Shown here: positions 16,306 to 25,732 of the stretch, one piece after another
How the letters are laid out: each line of letters opens with the position of its first letter
How positions within the stretch are numbered: the first letter of the stretch is position 1
NCBI RefSeq assembly: GCF_006782915.1
Contig: NZ_VCNP01000010.1
Location: forward strand, 310,001-374,000
Reading direction: 5' to 3'
DNA length: 64,000 bases
From: Streptomyces calvus
Lineage (GTDB): Bacteria; Actinomycetota; Actinomycetes; Streptomycetales; Streptomycetaceae
Notes under the pieces: generated by a model
What the model was told of the DNA's origin: nothing
The model's input: only the letters and a program-made list of their open reading frames with translations
The model's database searches: none
Position numbers and translations under genes: made by a program

Positions 16306-17229
16306 ATGACCAACCCGAGCACCCGGGTGCGCGGCGCCGGCGCACCCGCCCGCCGCACCCTGGCCGCCGCCGCCCGCGCGGCGGCCAAGCGCACCGAACG
16401 TCCGCGGCGCACGGCCTCCGGCGGCGGCGCGTCGGCCGACGCGCCGCCGCCGGAGGCGCTGTCCGGGCGCACGGTGGTGATCGAGCCCGCGGACGGCTGG
16501 GACGACCCGCCCGAGCCGTCCTCCGGGAGCGACGCGGAGAACCCCGAGGACGGGCGCGAGGAGAGTGTCCGGGGCGGGCGGAAGGAGAGCCTTGAAGCCG
16601 GGGCGGCGGACACCGCGGACGCCGCGGAGGTGCGCGAGGCCGGCGACCCCGACACGTTTGAGGCGTCCGAGGCGTCCGGTAACCCCGACGGGTCGGCCGG
16701 CTCCCGGCCGGAGCGGGCCGGGCGGTCGCGGCGCGGGCTGTATGCCGCGCTCCTGGCGCTGCTGCTGGTCGCCGGGCTGGTCGCGGTGGCCGTGCTCGGT
16801 CTGCGGTACCTGGACGCCGGGCGGGCCGACGCGGCGCGGGACGAGGCGCTGGCGGCCGCGCGGAAGGCGGCGCCGGTGGTGCTGTCGTACGACCACCGTC
16901 ACCTGGACCGGGACTTCGCCCGCGCGCTGTCCCATCTGACCGGCGACTTCCGCGAGGAGTACCGCCGGACCACGAAGACCGTGGTGGCCCCGACCGCGAA
17001 GAAGTACAAGGGCACGGTGCAGGCGACGGTGGTGGAGCCGCCGGGCGGCGGCGCTCCCGCCGCGTCCGTGGTGTCCGCCGCGCCGGACCGGGTCGTGGTG
17101 CTGCTCTTCGTCAACCAGGTCACCGAGAGCACCCAGGTCACCGGCCCGCGTCTGGATCTGAACCGGGTCAGGATGACGCTCAGCCGCACGTCACAGGGGT
17201 GGAAGGTGAGTGCCGTCGACGCACTCTGA
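16306..17229 (+). CDS. Mce-associated membrane protein 2 with long disordered N terminus
   Basis: 307 residues. Residues 1-145 are low-complexity, Ala/Glu/Gly-rich and probably disordered in the cytosol. One membrane helix follows at about 146-166 (LYAALLALLLVAGLVAVAVL). The exported domain (about 170-307) has the same VLSYDHRHLDRDFARALSHL, LTGDFREEY pattern as the preceding gene. GAGGAG precedes the ATG. A strong terminator follows, so this is the last gene of the mce operon. Confidence 0.9.
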   Translation: MTNPSTRVRGAGAPARRTLAAAARAAAKRTERPRRTASGGGASADAPPPEALSGRTVVIEPADGWDDPPEPSSGSDAENPEDGREESVRGGRKESLEAGAADTADAAEVREAGDPDTFEASEASGNPDGSAGSRPERAGRSRRGLYAALLALLLVAGLVAVAVLGLRYLDAGRADAARDEALAAARKAAPVVLSYDHRHLDRDFARALSHLTGDFREEYRRTTKTVVAPTAKKYKGTVQATVVEPPGGGAPAASVVSAAPDRVVVLLFVNQVTESTQVTGPRLDLNRVRMTLSRTSQGWKVSAVDAL

Positions 17230-17254
17230 CCGATCCTCCCGTCCTTGCGCCCCC

Positions 17255-17280
17255 GCGCCCCCGCGCGGGGGCGCTTTTTT
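17255..17280 (+). terminator. Intrinsic terminator of the mce operon
   Basis: Perfect 20-base palindrome GCGCCCCCGCGCGGGGGCGC (17255-17274) followed by TTTTTT (17275-17280), 26 bp after the last mce-locus stop. Confidence 0.92.
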
Positions 17281-17290
17281 GCGAGCGCTC

Positions 17291-17355
17291 TTGACAGCCC
17301 CTTCCCCTCACGGGCAATCTTCCAGTACGCAGAATTCAACTTCCGCAATACGAAA
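17291..17355 (+). promoter_or_regulatory. hyi promoter with tandem 15-bp boxes
   Basis: -35 TTGACA (17291-17296), 18-bp spacer, -10 candidate CAATCT (17315-17320). Two boxes of pattern TTCC-N7-(A/G)(G/A)AA follow: TTCCAGTACGCAGAA (17320-17334) and TTCCGCAATACGAAA (17341-17355), start to start 21 bp. The gcl promoter has the same arrangement. Position over and just after the -10 fits a repressor. In Streptomyces the IclR-family allantoin regulator AllR controls these genes; assigning these boxes to it is inference. Confidence 0.75.
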
Positions 17356-17380
17356 TAATAACTGGGAGGAGCGCGGACCG

Positions 17381-18220
17381 ATGGGATTCGCCGACCAGCG
17401 CTTCAACGTCAACCTGTCGATCCTCTTCACGGAACTCCCGCTCCTGGAGCGCCCGGCGGCCGCCGCCGCGGCCGGCTTCACCGCGGTCGAGCTGTGGTGG
17501 CCCTGGATCGACTCGCCCACCCCCGCGCAGGCCGAACTCGACGCACTGCGGGCCGCGATCGAGAACGCGGGAGTACGGCTCACCGGCCTGAACTTCTACG
17601 CCGGGCAGCTGCCGGGCCCCGACCGCGGCGCGCTGTCCGTCCCCGGTGAGGAGTCGGAGCGGTTCCGCGCCAACGTCGACGTGGCCGCCGACTTCGCCGG
17701 ATCCCTCGGCTGCACGGCCCTCAACGCCCTGTACGGCAACCGGATCGAGGGCGTGGACCCGGCCGAGCAGGACGCGCTCGCGCTGGAGAACCTCACCCTG
17801 GCGGCCCGCGCCGCCGACCGGATCGGCGCGGTCCTGCTGGTCGAGGCGCTGAACGCGCCCGAGTCGCCCCGCTACCCGCTGGTCTCCGCGCCGGCCGCCG
17901 TGGGCGTCGTGGACAAGGTCAACGCGGCGACCGGGCTGGACAACGCCCGGTTCCTGATGGACCTGTACCACCTGGCCATGAACGGCGAGGACCTGCCGCG
18001 GGTCATCGAGCGCTTCGCCGCGCAGACCGGCCACGTGCAGATCGCCGACAGTCCCGGCCGCGGCGCCCCGGGCACCGGTTCGCTGCCGCTGGAGGACCTG
18101 CTCGACCGGCTGCGCGAGGCCGGATACGAGGGCTGGGTCGGCCTGGAGTACAAGCCGGGCGACCGTCCGAGCGCCGAGTCCTTCGACTGGCTGCCCCGCG
18201 AGGCCCGCGCCGCCCGCTGA
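17381..18220 (+). CDS. hyi: Hydroxypyruvate isomerase
   Basis: Interconverts hydroxypyruvate and tartronate semialdehyde in glyoxylate assimilation. 279 residues of the xylose-isomerase-like TIM-barrel family. Metal/substrate residues appear in LLVEALN, DLYHLAMNGEDL, HVQIADSPGRGAPGTG and GWVGLEYKPG. ATG 17381 has GGGAGGAG about 10 nt upstream and starts the conserved FNVNLSILFTELP strand; an earlier open frame crosses the terminator and is ignored. First gene of an operon with glxR 32 bp downstream. Confidence 0.95.
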   Translation: MGFADQRFNVNLSILFTELPLLERPAAAAAAGFTAVELWWPWIDSPTPAQAELDALRAAIENAGVRLTGLNFYAGQLPGPDRGALSVPGEESERFRANVDVAADFAGSLGCTALNALYGNRIEGVDPAEQDALALENLTLAARAADRIGAVLLVEALNAPESPRYPLVSAPAAVGVVDKVNAATGLDNARFLMDLYHLAMNGEDLPRVIERFAAQTGHVQIADSPGRGAPGTGSLPLEDLLDRLREAGYEGWVGLEYKPGDRPSAESFDWLPREARAAR

Positions 18221-18252
18221 TCACCACCCCCGCACCGAGAGGCACCCTCACC

Positions 18253-19146
18253 ATGAGCAACAACCTCCCCACGATCGCCTGGATCGGCCTCGGCATCATG
18301 GGCTCGCCCATGTCCGAGAACCTGATCAAGGCGGGTTACGACGTCACCGGCTACACCCTGGAGCGGGAGAAGCTGGACCGGCTGGCCGCCGCCGGCGGCA
18401 CCGCCGCCCCGTCCGTCGCCGAGGCGGTGCGCGACGCGGACGTGGTCATCACCATGGTCCCGGCGTCCCCGCAGGTCGAGGCGATCGCGTACGGCCCCGA
18501 CGGCATCCTGGAGAACGCCCGGTCCGGCGCCCTGCTGATCGACATGTCCTCCATCACCCCGCAGACCTCGATCGACCTCGCGGCCGCCGCGAAGGACAAG
18601 GGCATCCGGGTGCTCGACGCCCCGGTGTCGGGCGGTGAGGCCGGTGCCGTCGAGGCCGTGCTGTCCATCATGGTCGGCGGTGAGCAGGCCGACTTCGACG
18701 AGGCCCGGCCGGTCTTCGAGGCGCTGGGCAGGACGATCGTGCTGTGCGGCCCGCACGGCTCCGGACAGACCGTGAAGGCCGCCAACCAGCTGATCGTCGC
18801 CGTGAACATCCAGGCGTGCGCCGAGGCCGTGGTCTTCCTGGAGAAGTCCGGCGTGGACCTGGCGGCGGCCCTGGACGTGCTGAACGGCGGCCTGGCCGGC
18901 TCGACGGTACTGACCCGCAAGAAGGACAACTTCCTGAACCGGGACTTCGCGCCGGGCTTCCGCATCGACCTGCACCACAAGGACATGGGCATCGTCACCG
19001 ACGCCGCCCGCACCGTCGGCGCGGCGCTGCCCGTCGGCGCCGTGGTCGCACAGCTGGTCGCGAGCCTGCGCGCGCAGGGCGACGGCGGCCTGGACCACTC
19101 CGCGCTGCTGCGCGCGGTCGAGCGCCTGTCCGGCGCACAGGTCTGA
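18253..19146 (+). CDS. glxR: 2-hydroxy-3-oxopropionate (tartronate semialdehyde) reductase
   Basis: Reduces tartronate semialdehyde to D-glycerate with NAD(P)H. 297 residues. N-terminal Rossmann motif [10 protein letters not shown] (about 11-20), substrate motif [11 protein letters not shown] (about 120-130) and catalytic Lys in [12 protein letters not shown] (about 176) are those of the beta-hydroxyacid dehydrogenase family. AGAGGCACC precedes the ATG. Downstream of hyi; with gcl at 22424 it completes the glycerate route from glyoxylate. Confidence 0.96.
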   Translation: MSNNLPTIAWIGLGIMGSPMSENLIKAGYDVTGYTLEREKLDRLAAAGGTAAPSVAEAVRDADVVITMVPASPQVEAIAYGPDGILENARSGALLIDMSSITPQTSIDLAAAAKDKGIRVLDAPVSGGEAGAVEAVLSIMVGGEQADFDEARPVFEALGRTIVLCGPHGSGQTVKAANQLIVAVNIQACAEAVVFLEKSGVDLAAALDVLNGGLAGSTVLTRKKDNFLNRDFAPGFRIDLHHKDMGIVTDAARTVGAALPVGAVVAQLVASLRAQGDGGLDHSALLRAVERLSGAQV

Positions 19147-19241
19147 GCCCCGTACCGCCGAAGACCTCCGGGCGGCGCCGCCGCCGACACCTGTCCTGTC
19201 GCGCCCAAGGCGCCGGCGCCGCCCGGAACTCCACCCACCAC

Positions 19242-19283
19242 TTCAACAAACTGTTGACGCTTCGACCGCCACAAACCTAGGCT
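19242..19283 (+). promoter_or_regulatory. Catalase promoter with the 19-bp palindromic element
   Basis: TTCAACAAACTGTTGACGC (19242-19260) matches the urate-operon element at every base. The inverted repeat TCAACA-AAC-TGTTGA spans 19243-19257. The -35 TTGACG (19254-19259) overlaps the right arm; after 18 bp comes the -10 TAGGCT (19278-19283). The translation start is about 45 bp past the predicted transcription start. Confidence 0.78.
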
Positions 19284-19333
19284 CCACGAAGCGGAATCAG
19301 GTTTCCGCTGCCCCCTCGCACGGAAGGTCCACG

Positions 19334-20791
19334 ATGTCGAAGCGCGTGCTCACCACCGAGTCCGGCGCCCCGGTCGCCGACAACCAGAACTCCGCCACCG
19401 CCGGCGCCGGCGGCCCGCTGCTGCTCCAGGACCAGCACCTGCTGGAGAAGCTCGCGCGCTTCAACCGCGAGCGCATCCCGGAGCGCGTGGTGCACGCCCG
19501 CGGCTCCGGCGCGTACGGCCACTTCGAGGTCACCGACGACGTCACCGGCTTCACCCACGCCGACTTCCTGGACACCGTCGGCAAGCGCACCGAGGTGTTC
19601 GTGCGCTTCTCCACCGTGGCGGACTCGCTCGGCGGCGCGGACGCGGTGCGCGACCCGCGCGGCTTCGCGGTCAAGTTCTATACGCAGGAGGGCAATTACG
19701 ACCTCGTCGGGAACAACACCCCGGTGTTCTTCGTCAAGGACCCGATCAAGTTCCCGGACTTCATCCACTCGCAGAAGCGCGACCCGTTCACGGGCCGTCA
19801 GGAGCCGGACAACGTCTGGGACTTCTGGGCGCACTCGCCCGAGGCCACCCACCAGGTGACCTGGCTGATGGGCGACCGCGGCATCCCCGCGTCCTACCGG
19901 CACATGAACGGCTACGGCTCGCACACCTACCAGTGGACGAACAGCGACGGCGAGGCCTTCTTCGTCAAGTACCACTTCAAGACGAACCAGGGCATCCGCT
20001 GCCTGTCCACCGAGCAGGCGCAGGAAATCGCCGGCCAGGACCCCGCCTCCCACCAGACGGACCTGCTCCAGGCGATCGAGCGGGGCGTGCACCCGTCCTG
20101 GACGCTGTACGTGCAGATCATGCCGGTGGCCGAGGCGGCGGACTACCGCTTCAACCCGTTCGACGTGACCAAGGTGTGGCCGCACGCCGACCACCCGCTG
20201 CGCCGCGTGGGCCGGCTGGTCCTCGACCGCAACCCGGACAACGTCTTCGCCGAGGTCGAGCAGGCCGCGTTCTCCCCGAACAACTTCGTGCCCGGCATCG
20301 GCCCGTCGCCCGACAAGATGCTTCAGGGCCGGCTGTTCGCCTACGCGGACGCCCACCGCTACCGCCTGGGCGTCAACCACACCCGGCTCGCCGTGAACGC
20401 CCCGCGGGCGACGACCGCCGAGAACTACGGCCGGGACGGCTTCATGGCGTCCAACCCGCAGGGCCGCCGCGCCAGGAACTACGAGCCGAACTCCTACGAC
20501 GGCCCCGTCGAGACCGGCCGTCCGCTGTCGGCCCCGCTGGCCGTGTCCGGGCACACCGGCACCCACGAGGCCCCGCGGCACACCAAGGACGACGACTTCT
20601 TCCAGGCCGGCGAGCTGTACCGGCTGATGTCGGCGGAGGAGAAGTCCCGCCTGATCGCGAACATCGCCGGCGGCCTGTCCCAGGTCGGCCGCGACGACGT
20701 GATCGAGAAGAACCTCGCGCACTTCCACGCCGCCGACCCCGAGTACGGCCGGCGCGTGCAGGAGGCGGTCCACGCCCTGCGCGAGGACTGA
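19334..20791 (+). CDS. Monofunctional haem catalase
   Basis: Decomposes H2O2. 485 residues, the length of small-subunit catalases. The distal His at residue 54 sits in [17 protein letters not shown], the distal Asn (127/128) in [12 protein letters not shown], and the haem-ligand Tyr in [22 protein letters not shown] precedes the ATG. Placed between glxR and gcl; the promoter element shared with the uricase operon suggests it mainly clears peroxide made by uricase. Confidence 0.97.
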   Translation: MSKRVLTTESGAPVADNQNSATAGAGGPLLLQDQHLLEKLARFNRERIPERVVHARGSGAYGHFEVTDDVTGFTHADFLDTVGKRTEVFVRFSTVADSLGGADAVRDPRGFAVKFYTQEGNYDLVGNNTPVFFVKDPIKFPDFIHSQKRDPFTGRQEPDNVWDFWAHSPEATHQVTWLMGDRGIPASYRHMNGYGSHTYQWTNSDGEAFFVKYHFKTNQGIRCLSTEQAQEIAGQDPASHQTDLLQAIERGVHPSWTLYVQIMPVAEAADYRFNPFDVTKVWPHADHPLRRVGRLVLDRNPDNVFAEVEQAAFSPNNFVPGIGPSPDKMLQGRLFAYADAHRYRLGVNHTRLAVNAPRATTAENYGRDGFMASNPQGRRARNYEPNSYDGPVETGRPLSAPLAVSGHTGTHEAPRHTKDDDFFQAGELYRLMSAEEKSRLIANIAGGLSQVGRDDVIEKNLAHFHAADPEYGRRVQEAVHALRED

Positions 20792-20807
20792 GCCGGACGA
20801 CTCGCGT

Positions 20808-20835
20808 ACGGCCCCCGACGGGAGGTCGGGGCCGT
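20808..20835 (+). terminator. Hairpin after the catalase gene
   Basis: ACGGCCCCCGAC (20808-20819) pairs with GTCGGGGCCGT (20825-20835) with one bulged C and a 5-nt loop, 16 bp after the catalase stop. There is no clear U-run. A second perfect inverted repeat, GTACGGCC/GGCCGTAC, follows at 20858-20865/20878-20885. Confidence 0.6.
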
Positions 20836-21133
20836 GCGCGCAGCCCGCGGCGACCGCGTACGGCCCGGATGAGGGGTGGCCGTACGGACACCGCGGGCGG
20901 GGCAAGGGCACCGCGGCGGCGTGCGAGCCAGTGCGGTGGTGAAGGCCGCGGCAGGTCCTCCTTCGACCTGAGGGGAGGCGCGCCGCGGGCCGTCGCGGCC
21001 GCCGCGGTCCCGAGCCCCACCCTCACGGCAGCCCCTCGGCCACCGGGCGGCGCCCGGATGCGGACGGTCCCGCATCCGGGCGCTTTGCGGTGTCCGGGGT
21101 GCGGATCCGCCGCGCGCGCAGCAGCCTGGGGGC
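20836..21133. other. Gene-free stretch with a second strong hairpin
   Basis: About 300 bp without a supported gene. GCGCCCGGATGCGG (21050-21063) pairs perfectly with CCGCATCCGGGCGC (21070-21083) around a 6-nt loop and is followed by TTT. It lies 48 bp before the small gene at 21134, so it could end catalase read-through or form that gene's leader. Confidence 0.5.
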
Positions 21134-21370
21134 ATGGCACATCCCACGGAGCATCCGCACATCGTGGTGCACTCCCCGGCCCTGGACGGCTCCCGGCGGG
21201 TCACCTCCGGCGACGAGACGCTGGGCATCGCCACGCATGCCGACGACGTGAGCGAGATCCTGCGGCTGGCCGACCTGTACGTGACCGACCTGGAGGCGAC
21301 CGACCTCATCGAGTGGCAGGGCGGCGGTCCCGACGACTGGCCGGGACTGTCCGAGCACCACGGGACCTGA
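21134..21370 (+). CDS. Small conserved hypothetical protein, 78 aa
   Basis: A 78-residue acidic, soluble protein starting MAHPTEHPHIVVHSPALDG, with a GGGGG ribosome site just upstream of ATG 21134. The middle (DDVSEILRLADLYVTDLEAT) predicts helices; the end is Gly/Trp-rich (IEWQGGGPDDWPG). No signal peptide or known motif. Its composition and ordered codon use fit a real gene. Function unknown. Confidence 0.75.
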   Translation: MAHPTEHPHIVVHSPALDGSRRVTSGDETLGIATHADDVSEILRLADLYVTDLEATDLIEWQGGGPDDWPGLSEHHGT

Positions 21371-21531
21371 GCGCCGGTACGGCATCGGCCGTACGCCGGC
21401 TACGGCACCCTCAAATGATGCTCAGAACGTGGCCCCGGAGGCTTCGACCACCCCCGGCGGCGGGCACACTCCTCGCACACGGGGCCCGCCGGCACGGGGG
21501 CGGCGGGCTCCGGACCAGGGGGTGCCATGCC

Positions 21532-22362
21532 ATGAACGGCAGCACGGGCGTCCGGGGGACGCCGCACGAGCTGGCCCTGCTGGGCGGCGGTCCGCGGGCC
21601 GCGGTCACGGTCGCCGTGGTCGCGCTGCACCTGCGCGGTGCGGTCGAGGCGGGCGCTCCGGGAACGCTGCAGGCGGTCGACGGCGACGCGGCACGCGCCC
21701 TGCCCGTACTGCCGCCACCGGGCGTACCGCTGGACACGGCGGTGACGGACGGGGCGGTAACGAACGGGCAGCTGCATGATGGGCAGGAGGCGCAGGGGCC
21801 GGCGACCGACGGGCCGGTGGCGGACGGGACGGTGGCGGACGCGCCGGTGACCGTCGGGCGGGTGGCGGACGGGCTCGTCGCGGGCGGGACCGGGCCGGCG
21901 GGGCCCGTGGACGGCGAGCTGAGGGCGCGGTACCTGGAGAGCGCCGTGTACGCCTGCCTCGCCGAGCCGTCCGGCATACGGGAGTTGGTGCGGCACCCGG
22001 ACGTCCGCTGGGCGCTGGCCGAGGTACGGGTCGGGCTCGCGGAGGCCGGGATGCTGCGCTATCCGCTGCGGCTCGGGCCGACCGCGGCGGCCCGCCGCCG
22101 GCTGCGGGTGCTGCGCACGGCGTTCCCGGTGCCCGCGAACCGGCGCGGCCTGTCCGACCGCGACAGACTGCTCGCCGTCGCGCTGCACGGCGAGGCCGCC
22201 CTGCGGGTGCTCGTGCCGCGCTTCGCCCTGCGGGCGGGGCTGACCGACCGGGTGCGGATCACGGAGAAGGACATGCTCCGCCACTGGCCCCGCGGCGGCA
22301 GCGGCGGGGCCGGGCACACGTACTGCGGCGGCGGCGGATGCGGAGGCGGCGGTTCGGAGTGA
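21532..22362 (+). CDS. TIGR04222-like protein with internal VADG repeats
   Basis: 276 residues from ATG 21532, with AGGGGG about 10 nt upstream. The start (HELALLGGGPRAAVTVAVVAL) and the second half (EPSGIRELVRHPDVRWALAE, ANRRGLSDRDRLLAVALHG) match the pattern of actinobacterial TIGR04222 proteins. The C terminus is Gly/Cys-rich (YCGGGGCGGGGSE), also typical. Between about residues 68 and 125 a degenerate repeat (VTDGAVTNG, ATDGPVADGTVADAPV) replaces the usual linker. Unlike most relatives no convincing membrane helices are present. Function unknown. Confidence 0.72.
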   Translation: MNGSTGVRGTPHELALLGGGPRAAVTVAVVALHLRGAVEAGAPGTLQAVDGDAARALPVLPPPGVPLDTAVTDGAVTNGQLHDGQEAQGPATDGPVADGTVADAPVTVGRVADGLVAGGTGPAGPVDGELRARYLESAVYACLAEPSGIRELVRHPDVRWALAEVRVGLAEAGMLRYPLRLGPTAAARRRLRVLRTAFPVPANRRGLSDRDRLLAVALHGEAALRVLVPRFALRAGLTDRVRITEKDMLRHWPRGGSGGAGHTYCGGGGCGGGGSE

Positions 22363-22381
22363 GTACGGGCCGGGACGCCGC

Positions 22382-22404
22382 GGGGGGGGGGGGGGGCCCC
22401 CCCC
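22382..22404. repeat. G15-C8 homopolymer tract
   Basis: Fifteen G followed directly by eight C between the convergent TIGR04222-like and gcl genes. It can form a GC hairpin for both strands and may act as a bidirectional terminator, or its length may be a sequencing/assembly artefact. Confidence 0.6.
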
Positions 22405-22423
22405 TCGACCGTCCTCGCCGGCG

Positions 22424-24208
<1,785 letters not shown>

Positions 24209-24267
24209 CGAGTACTCCTGCTTCGGCTGTCGGATTCGCACTCCCGTCGCGCCCCGCGGTGAGCTTC

Positions 24268-24335
24268 TTCCGTATGATGGAAATTAAGTTCTACTATCTG
24301 GAATAAATGTAGGTCGGGTCGCCGAGGCCCGTCAA
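24268..24335 (-). promoter_or_regulatory. gcl promoter with tandem 15-bp boxes
   Basis: On the minus strand: -35 TTGACG (24335-24330), 18-bp spacer, -10 TACATT (24311-24306), then TTCCAGATAGTAGAA (24303-24289) and TTCCATCATACGGAA (24282-24268), start to start 21 bp. Over the 36 bases spanning both boxes, this promoter and the hyi promoter agree at most positions, including the linker. Confidence 0.78.
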
Positions 24336-24465
24336 GAGAGGCCACCGAGGCCGGCACGAGACCGAGGCCGCCCGCATGAGTCGGTGCGGCCAAGTGCCGG
24401 ACACACGGCGGGCATCCGGAGGACGATGGGAGCACCCGCAAGCCGTCTCGTCCGGGAGTGGGCCC

Positions 24466-25131
24466 ATGCCCGAGAGCCTGCCGGTGCGCTGCCCGGCCTG
24501 CCGTCGCGCGCACCGCTACACGGCACCGTCGTACCCGTGCGCCTGCGGCGCGCCGGTGACCTGGCGGCTGGACCCGGACGGGGTGCCCGGCCCGGTCGAG
24601 CACCGCTCCTGGCAGGAGGAGTGGGTCACCGTGCGGTGCGGCGGCTGCGGGCTGCGCGGCCAGTGGCCCCGGCCGGAACTGGGCTGCCCCTGCGGCACGG
24701 TGCTGCGGATCCCGTTGGCCGGTCCGCGGGACACGGCGCCGGCCGGACGGTCCGCGCGGGCGCGCCCCGTCACCCTCCGCACCGCGCGGGACGCGGTCAC
24801 GGCCGCCGTGCGGTATCTGCGCCGGCTCGGCCACGAGGACGTACGCCGCGCCGATCAGCGGCCCCCGTCCGCGATCGCACTGGCCGGCCGGGGCGTGCTC
24901 GCCCACGTCGACCCCTCGGCGCGCCCGGCGACCGCGCGGGACGTGGAGTGCCTGTGGCTGGCGGCGATGACGGAGTCCGCCGCGTGCCTGTACGTCTCCC
25001 TCGCCGGATACGCCGACGAGGCCCGGGCCCGCGCGGACGCCCTGGGCGTCCCGCTGTTCCTGCTCGACCCCACCGGCACCCCGCGCCCGGTGAACCCTCC
25101 GGCCGAGGCGCTGGACGCCGATCGAACCTGA
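24466..25131 (+). CDS. Zinc-ribbon protein with endonuclease-like C terminus
   Basis: 221 residues from ATG 24466. The N-terminal 75 residues hold two zinc-ribbon knuckle pairs: CPAC...CAC, and CGGCG...CPCG. The C-terminal half (about 100-215) resembles the restriction-endonuclease-like fold: DAVTAAVRYLRRLGHEDVR, then GVLAHVDPSA, then ACLYVSLAGYADEARARADA and GVPLFLLD. The acidic residues expected for a full PD-(D/E)xK site are not all evident, so catalysis is uncertain. It runs divergently from gcl and ends 42 bp before a GNAT gene. Confidence 0.65.
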   Translation: MPESLPVRCPACRRAHRYTAPSYPCACGAPVTWRLDPDGVPGPVEHRSWQEEWVTVRCGGCGLRGQWPRPELGCPCGTVLRIPLAGPRDTAPAGRSARARPVTLRTARDAVTAAVRYLRRLGHEDVRRADQRPPSAIALAGRGVLAHVDPSARPATARDVECLWLAAMTESAACLYVSLAGYADEARARADALGVPLFLLDPTGTPRPVNPPAEALDADRT

Positions 25132-25173
25132 AAACCCGCCGGGCCGCGCCCGCGCGGACGCCACACTGTCGGG

Positions 25174-25638
25174 ATGGCGATCAGACTGGCGGACGAGCAG
25201 GACGTGCCCGGGTTCCTCGGCCTGGCGGCCGAGGTCGAGGAGTGGTTCGGCCCGATGGTCGGGGAACCCGGCTTCCACGCGGCGCTGCGCGGGCACATCG
25301 CGGACTCCAGGGCGCTGGTCGCCCCGTCGGCGGCGCCCGGTCTCCTCGGCGGGCTGCTCTTCGGCGGCCGGGCGCCGACGTATCACGTGCACTGGCTCGT
25401 CGTGGCGCGCCGGACGCGCGGGACGGGCGTCGGCCGGGCGCTGATGGAGGAGGCGGTGCGCCGGTGGGTGCACGGGCCGGGCGTGATCGAGGTGGTCACC
25501 TTCGGTGCCGACCACCCCGGTGCCGTCGTCGGCGGCGCCCGCGTCTTCTACGAACGCCTCGGCTTCACGCCCGCCGAGGCCGCCGCCCCGGGCCCGGAGG
25601 GCGGCTCACGGCAGGTCTTCCGGCGGACCGTCGACTGA
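25174..25638 (+). CDS. GNAT-family N-acetyltransferase
   Basis: Acetyl-CoA-dependent transferase of unknown substrate, 154 residues. The acetyl-CoA loop is RRTRGTGVGRALMEEAVRRW (motif A, about 76-95), preceded by strand HVHWLVVA and followed by the C-terminal FYERLGFTPAEAAA motif B. Start ATG 25174, only a weak ribosome site. Convergent with the acyl-CoA synthetase gene, separated by a hairpin. Confidence 0.88.
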   Translation: MAIRLADEQDVPGFLGLAAEVEEWFGPMVGEPGFHAALRGHIADSRALVAPSAAPGLLGGLLFGGRAPTYHVHWLVVARRTRGTGVGRALMEEAVRRWVHGPGVIEVVTFGADHPGAVVGGARVFYERLGFTPAEAAAPGPEGGSRQVFRRTVD

Positions 25639-25660
25639 CCGCCGGGGCCCCGGGCCGCGG

Positions 25661-25688
25661 CGGGGCGGCTGCCGCACTCGCCGCCCCG
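25661..25688. terminator. Bidirectional hairpin between convergent genes
   Basis: CGGGGCGGC (25661-25669) pairs with GCCGCCCCG (25680-25688) around a 10-nt loop, midway between the GNAT stop and the acyl-CoA synthetase stop. Confidence 0.55.
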
Positions 25689-25732
25689 GGGAGGCGTCCC
25701 CGTCCCGGCCGCGCGCACCTCGGCCAGGGCCC

